Below, piece by piece: positions 1 to 3,501 of a stretch of DNA of 6,442 bases; the stretch's first letter is position 1; the number at the start of each line of letters is the position of its first letter. The stretch is from DAOTVD01 sp034437075 (GTDB lineage: Bacteria > Chloroflexota > Anaerolineae > Aggregatilineales > J027). Made by a program: the position numbers and the translations under genes. Where the stretch lies: contig DAOTVD010000398.1 of NCBI GenBank assembly GCA_034437075.1, positions 1 to 6,442 on the forward strand. The letters run 5' to 3'. Below the pieces are notes generated by a model. It did no database searches. It saw only the letters and a list, made by a program, of their open reading frames with translations, and was not told where the DNA came from.

Positions 1-1062
1 GAAGGTGTGGCCAACAATCCACCCGTTTTTGACACGGCCCCTGCACCCGTTACCTGCACCGTGGGCGAGCAACCCAGCGTGCCGATTGCCTACTCTGACC
101 CCGAGGGCCAAGCTGTCAACGTGCAAGAGCCTCTGGCCAACACCGCGCCCAACGTCGCCACCGTAACCCTCGCTGACCCGAACACCATCGGCGTGGATTG
201 CGCCGCGGAAGGCACCACCGACATCACCGTAACCCTCGCTGATGACCAGGGGGCCACGGCAAACGCGACGTTTGCCATCACCGTGCAAGCGGCAGCCCCT
301 CAACCGCCACCAATAGCAGACGTTCCTGAAATCCCTGCTATCGATTCAAATAGTGTTACGCCAATTTTCTCATCTGGCCAGCAAGCGGGACGTTCAGCAG
401 CCAGCTTCAGTGTGGCCGGAGACGAATTCGCGGCAACCGCCGATTTCTTAGATGGATTTGCTCAAGGGCCTTACATGCTCGGCAACAATGCAGGGCTGCA
501 AAGCATTATCGATTTCTACACTCAGGGCGGTACACTCCCTGATAATGCCTTTAATGCCTCAAGCGTTGCTGCGCAAAATGGTTGGACTGTAAGCGACTTG
601 AACAATCCCAATCTAGCGCCAGGCGACTGCACAGCGGCCAACCCTAACCCGGTCACTTGCGAGATCGAGCGCGCACAACCTGCCGTGATGATCGTAACCT
701 TCACCCCCAGCAATGCCACCGCCCTACCGGTGGATACATTCCAGCAAGAACTCAATGCTGTTGTATCCAATATTATCGGCGCTGGGGTCGTGCCAGTTTT
801 GGCCAGCATCCCCGATGATGGCTCGGTAGACCCGCAAACCCTTAGCTCGTATAACGATGCCATCCTGAACATCGCCAACAATACAGGCGTACCGCTGTGG
901 AACGTTTACAACACGCTTCAGCCGCTATCCCCCAATATTGATAGTGTCGGCGGCGGTGGGCCCTTCGACTTGAGCGATAACGGGCTGACCGGCGGCGTCA
1001 ATCGGCGCAATCTCGGCGCCCTACAACTACTTCAAGCATTACGTAGCACACTAGGGTACTAA
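1..1062 (+). CDS. Secreted Ig-like / SGNH-hydrolase-like protein, C-terminal part (5' partial)
   Basis: The frame is open from base 1, so the gene begins upstream; the GTG at 7 is only an internal codon. About 95 residues form a beta-rich Ig/cadherin-like module with paired cysteines and the phrases YSDPEGQ and LADDQGATANATF, typical of tandem extracellular repeats. A Pro-rich linker (PQPPPIADVPEIPAID) leads into a domain of about 240 residues that follows the order of SGNH/GDSL hydrolases. It has a block I-like FSVAGDEFAA (about 406-435), a CEIERAQPAVMIVTF strand (about 658-702), a PVLASIPDD strand (about 790-819), a PLWNVYNTLQPL segment and a final RRNLGALQLLQALR helix. The expected GDS serine is Glu (codon 424-426), the GxND block reads TPSNA, and no DxxH pair is evident near the end. 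I infer a non-catalytic or altered SGNH fold, exported and possibly glycan-binding. The domain call is fairly secure; the function is unknown. Confidence 0.8.
   Translation, partial: EGVANNPPVFDTAPAPVTCTVGEQPSVPIAYSDPEGQAVNVQEPLANTAPNVATVTLADPNTIGVDCAAEGTTDITVTLADDQGATANATFAITVQAAAPQPPPIADVPEIPAIDSNSVTPIFSSGQQAGRSAASFSVAGDEFAATADFLDGFAQGPYMLGNNAGLQSIIDFYTQGGTLPDNAFNASSVAAQNGWTVSDLNNPNLAPGDCTAANPNPVTCEIERAQPAVMIVTFTPSNATALPVDTFQQELNAVVSNIIGAGVVPVLASIPDDGSVDPQTLSSYNDAILNIANNTGVPLWNVYNTLQPLSPNIDSVGGGGPFDLSDNGLTGGVNRRNLGALQLLQALRSTLGY
159..242 (+). repeat. Two 18-bp exact direct repeats inside the Ig-like domain
   Basis: The same 18 bases (CACCGTAACCCTCGCTGA) occur at 159-176 and 225-242, 66 bp apart and in the same frame, each encoding TVTLAD. 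They lie on two strands of the Ig-like module. They may reflect internal duplication or gene conversion from neighbouring repeats upstream of the window. There is no sign that they are a mobile or regulatory element. Confidence 0.6.
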
Positions 1063-1089
1063 CGTTTAGCATCCTAACGTCGCTGCACC

Positions 1090-1118
1090 AGAAAGCCCGG
1101 CTTATCACCGGGCTTTCT
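1090..1118. terminator. Bidirectional intrinsic terminator between convergent genes
   Basis: A perfect 11-bp stem (1090-1100 pairing with 1108-1118, GC core GCCCGG/CCGGGC) encloses a 7-base loop. It lies 27 bases after the stop of the SGNH-like gene and 3 bases past the stop of the minus-strand gene. On the plus strand the stem runs into a loosely T-rich stretch (TTTCTTCATTACTTTT). On the minus strand the downstream side has no T-run, so termination in that direction may rely on the hairpin alone. Confidence 0.85.
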
Positions 1119-1121
1119 TCA

Positions 1122-1805
1122 TTACTTTTCGCCTTCGTCTTCTTCATCAGGCGGCGTATAGGCTCGCAGATTATGCTGCGTCGTAGCGCTTTCTACTCTG
1201 CCGAGCAAATCAGCAGATCGCATCATGATTGTCGGTTGGTCATCATAGGGGCTTTCGTCCCAGGATGGTAGCAAACGCCAGACCCAAGGGCCACGCAGAT
1301 GAGGAACAAGAGACACGCCCAAGCGTTGCTTAACCGCCGTCAAGTCTGTATTGAGTCCTTGATTGGTGCGCGCGTAATAATAGCGACGGTAGCTATTCAA
1401 ACCATTGGTCACTTCAAAGGCTGGGTAGCGCTCGTAACGCCGGACATACAACCCGGCGTTATTCCCACACAAGCGGGCATCAAGTTTGGCGATATCCAAC
1501 CCGGTACGTTCTTGAGGGAATACAAAGGAAAGCAATTCGCCATCTTGTAGAAGGGTTTCACGGTTAGCATAGACAGGCAACAAGCGGCCTTCTTGCACCA
1601 ATGGCAACTGCATAGCTAAAGCTGACCCAGGAACCACCGCCACATCGGTGCGCTCATCACCTTGCCATTGGCGCGCGCGCCGAAAATCGGCTGCATCGTC
1701 GGTGATAATCTCGTAGATCGCAGAGGGCGCCCAAAACAGAACGCCTTTGGCCAGCGTTGCTGTTCTGACGAGTGGCAAACTCAGGAGGTATTGTTGAATG
1801 GTCAT
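1122..1805 (-). CDS. Hypothetical protein, 227 aa, family not recognised
   Basis: I do not recognise a family. From the ATG at 1805 the product is 227 residues, with no signal peptide or clear membrane span, so probably cytoplasmic. It begins MTIQQYLLSLPLVRTATL and mixes alpha and beta segments, with hydrophobic stretches such as TDVAVVPGSALAMQLPLV and GELLSFVFPQ. It has a Tyr/Arg-rich patch (SYRRYYYAR, about residues 138-146), several Trp in PWVWRLLPSWDE, one Cys (113) and an acidic tail DEEDEGEK. The frame stays open upstream, with an ATG at 1877 and a TTG at 1901, but those starts would translate the control region and overlap the divergent lipoprotein gene, so 1805 is preferred. No strong Shine-Dalgarno sequence is visible. 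It is convergent with the SGNH-like gene and divergent from the lipoprotein gene, and therefore forms its own transcription unit. The coding call rests on length, amino-acid composition and good fit between flanking genes. Confidence 0.7.
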   Translation of the reverse strand: MTIQQYLLSLPLVRTATLAKGVLFWAPSAIYEIITDDAADFRRARQWQGDERTDVAVVPGSALAMQLPLVQEGRLLPVYANRETLLQDGELLSFVFPQERTGLDIAKLDARLCGNNAGLYVRRYERYPAFEVTNGLNSYRRYYYARTNQGLNTDLTAVKQRLGVSLVPHLRGPWVWRLLPSWDESPYDDQPTIMMRSADLLGRVESATTQHNLRAYTPPDEEDEGEK

Positions 1806-1821
1806 CGTAATCTGGCCTAAT

Positions 1822-1850
1822 TTTACTGAACCGCTATCTATCTGTATGAT
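1822..1850 (+). promoter_or_regulatory. Sigma70-like promoter for the lipoprotein / fusion-enzyme operon
   Basis: A -35-like TTTACT (1822-1827, 4 of 6 consensus bases) and a -10-like TATGAT (1845-1850, 5 of 6) are separated by exactly 17 bp, predicting a transcript start near 1857. This leaves only about 9 bases before the ATG at 1866 or about 36 before the ATG at 1893. On the opposite strand a TAAAAT (1825-1820) could be a weak -10 for the minus gene, with a poor -35. If so, the two promoters overlap. Assignment is by consensus match only. Confidence 0.45.
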
Positions 1851-1865
1851 AACATCTTGTGCGGT

Positions 1866-3500
1866 ATGAGGGGGCATGCTAGATTTAACATCATGAACCA
1901 ATATGTTTTTGTATGCTTGCTATTTGTTGGGGTGGTCATGGTCGCTTGTACGGACACTGCCTCAGAAACCGCCCAAATACGGGTCGAACTCATTGATAAT
2001 GATGTGCGGCGCACATATGTATACGAGGATGCGATTTCCGTCGGCGAATTTTTGCGACGTGTAGAAGCCGACCTTGGTGAATTGGATGAGGTGTCACCAT
2101 CGCGCTTCACCCAATTAGAAGACGGCATGACCATCACCATTGTGCGCAAAACAGAAGATCGTGTGTGTTTCGAGGAAAATGTCGCCTTTGAAACCCGCCG
2201 CATCCCGACAGATGCGCTCGACCCAGGGGCCGAGGTAATCGCGCAAATGGGCGAAAACGGCATTGCGCAAATTTGCGAACGCTGTATTTTTGAAAATGGA
2301 ATACAAGCTTCGTGTTCGGAGACATCAACGACGGTTATTCAAGAACCACGCGAACAACTCATCTATTTTGGCACGGGCGGGGTTGATGTGCCGATTAGCC
2401 TAGAAGGCAAACTCGCCTACCTGGTGGGTGGCCAAGCATACTTTATCGAAGGCAATGCTCGCGACCGCCGCCCCTTGACCGTTGCTGGCGGGCTGGATGG
2501 GCGCGTCTTCGACCTTTCAGCCAATGGGCGGCAACTCCTCTTTACACGCTACACCGATAATGAAGACGATGAAGACTTTACGAATGAACTATGGGCCATC
2601 CTGGATACCGCCAATCCAGAGCCAGTGCGCCTATTGACCGATAACGTTCTGTCGGGCGGATGGTACCCAGACGATAATTTCACTATCACATACTCCACCG
2701 CCGAACCGAGTAGCGACTTTCCCGGATGGCAAGCCTATAACGACTTATATCTGATGCGTATCGATAGCCAAACAGGGCAAACCATTGATCTGCAAGACAT
2801 TGTAGGCGTCAACTCTTTGGGGGTATATTCCTATTGGGGCGCGAATTATAGTTGGTCGCCGGATGGAAACTTTTTAGCCTGGTCACGCGCGGATAGTATC
2901 GGTTTGTACGACCTTGAAAATCGGGATTTTGTTACCCTAACCACATTTCCACATTATCAGACAGCCATTGAGGATTTCTGGGTCTGGCAACCGGAGCTTA
3001 GCTGGTCGCGAGATGGCCAAATGCTGATTACAACCGTCCACGGCCCGCCCTACGGGGGTGAGTCACCTGTGAATTCCGTCATTTTCGATGTAGCCGTCCT
3101 CGATCCGGAACGAAATCTCATCATCGAAAATGCCATCGAACAAACGGGCATCTGGGCCCAACCTCAATATTCCCCCATTCGTAATTCGGAAGCAGGTTTT
3201 CCAGAATATCAAATCGCGTTTTTCCAGGCGCGCGATCCGTTCGATAGCCTGGGTGGCGAATATGATCTGATCGTAGCAGACCGGGACGGCAGTAATCCGC
3301 GCCGCATCTTCCCGCCCGAAGGACGGCCCGGTATTCGTCCATTTAATGAAACACAACCTAGCGAATTCGTATGGAGCCCCTCGGGGACACATATCGCTGT
3401 CATCTACCAGGGCAATCTGTGGATCGTCGAGGTTTCTAGCGGCGTAACCCAGCAGATTACCATCGATGGCCAGGCGTCACATCCGCGCTGGGCAAACTGA
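1866..3500 (+). CDS. Lipoprotein with DUF348, G5 and TolB/PD40 beta-propeller domains
   Basis: A 544-aa exported lipoprotein. Signal peptide: Arg-containing n-region (MRGHARFNIMNQY), hydrophobic core VFVCLLFVGVV and lipobox MVAC with Cys28 as the lipid-attachment residue. Residues about 36-94 match DUF348 (RRTYVYEDAISVGEFLRRV, then DEVSPSRFTQLEDGMTITI). Residues about 100-170 match a G5 domain (FETRRIPTDALDPGAEVI to EQLIYFGTG), unusual for four Cys (101, 137, 140, 150). The rest is a beta-propeller with PD40-type repeats: FDLSANGRQLLFTR (about 215), YSWSPDGNFLAWSR (about 328), LSWSRDGQMLITT (about 378) and FVWSPSGTHIAVI (about 501). DUF348/G5 pairs are known in cell-wall-associated proteins such as YabE-type factors; G5 is linked to N-acetylglucosamine-type glycan binding or adhesion. 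No enzymatic motif is visible, so a binding or scaffold role is inferred. ATG 1866 is chosen because it supplies the positive n-region; ATG 1893 (535 aa) is the alternative, and neither has a clear ribosome site. The stop is one base before the next gene, implying an operon. Confidence 0.85.
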   Translation: MRGHARFNIMNQYVFVCLLFVGVVMVACTDTASETAQIRVELIDNDVRRTYVYEDAISVGEFLRRVEADLGELDEVSPSRFTQLEDGMTITIVRKTEDRVCFEENVAFETRRIPTDALDPGAEVIAQMGENGIAQICERCIFENGIQASCSETSTTVIQEPREQLIYFGTGGVDVPISLEGKLAYLVGGQAYFIEGNARDRRPLTVAGGLDGRVFDLSANGRQLLFTRYTDNEDDEDFTNELWAILDTANPEPVRLLTDNVLSGGWYPDDNFTITYSTAEPSSDFPGWQAYNDLYLMRIDSQTGQTIDLQDIVGVNSLGVYSYWGANYSWSPDGNFLAWSRADSIGLYDLENRDFVTLTTFPHYQTAIEDFWVWQPELSWSRDGQMLITTVHGPPYGGESPVNSVIFDVAVLDPERNLIIENAIEQTGIWAQPQYSPIRNSEAGFPEYQIAFFQARDPFDSLGGEYDLIVADRDGSNPRRIFPPEGRPGIRPFNETQPSEFVWSPSGTHIAVIYQGNLWIVEVSSGVTQQITIDGQASHPRWAN

Positions 3501-3501
3501 C

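Noticed and set aside
522..881. 119-codon minus-strand frame
   Set aside because: It is antisense to the SGNH-like domain, whose segment pattern shows the plus strand is coding.
1299..1550. 83-codon plus-strand frame
   Set aside because: It is antisense to the 227-aa hypothetical gene, with no ribosome site and no domain.
1806..1901. Upstream extension of the minus-strand gene to ATG 1877 or TTG 1901
   Set aside because: It would translate the promoter region and overlap the lipoprotein start; the added residues (MPPHTAQDVIIQIDSGSV) look non-conserved, though this cannot be tested here.
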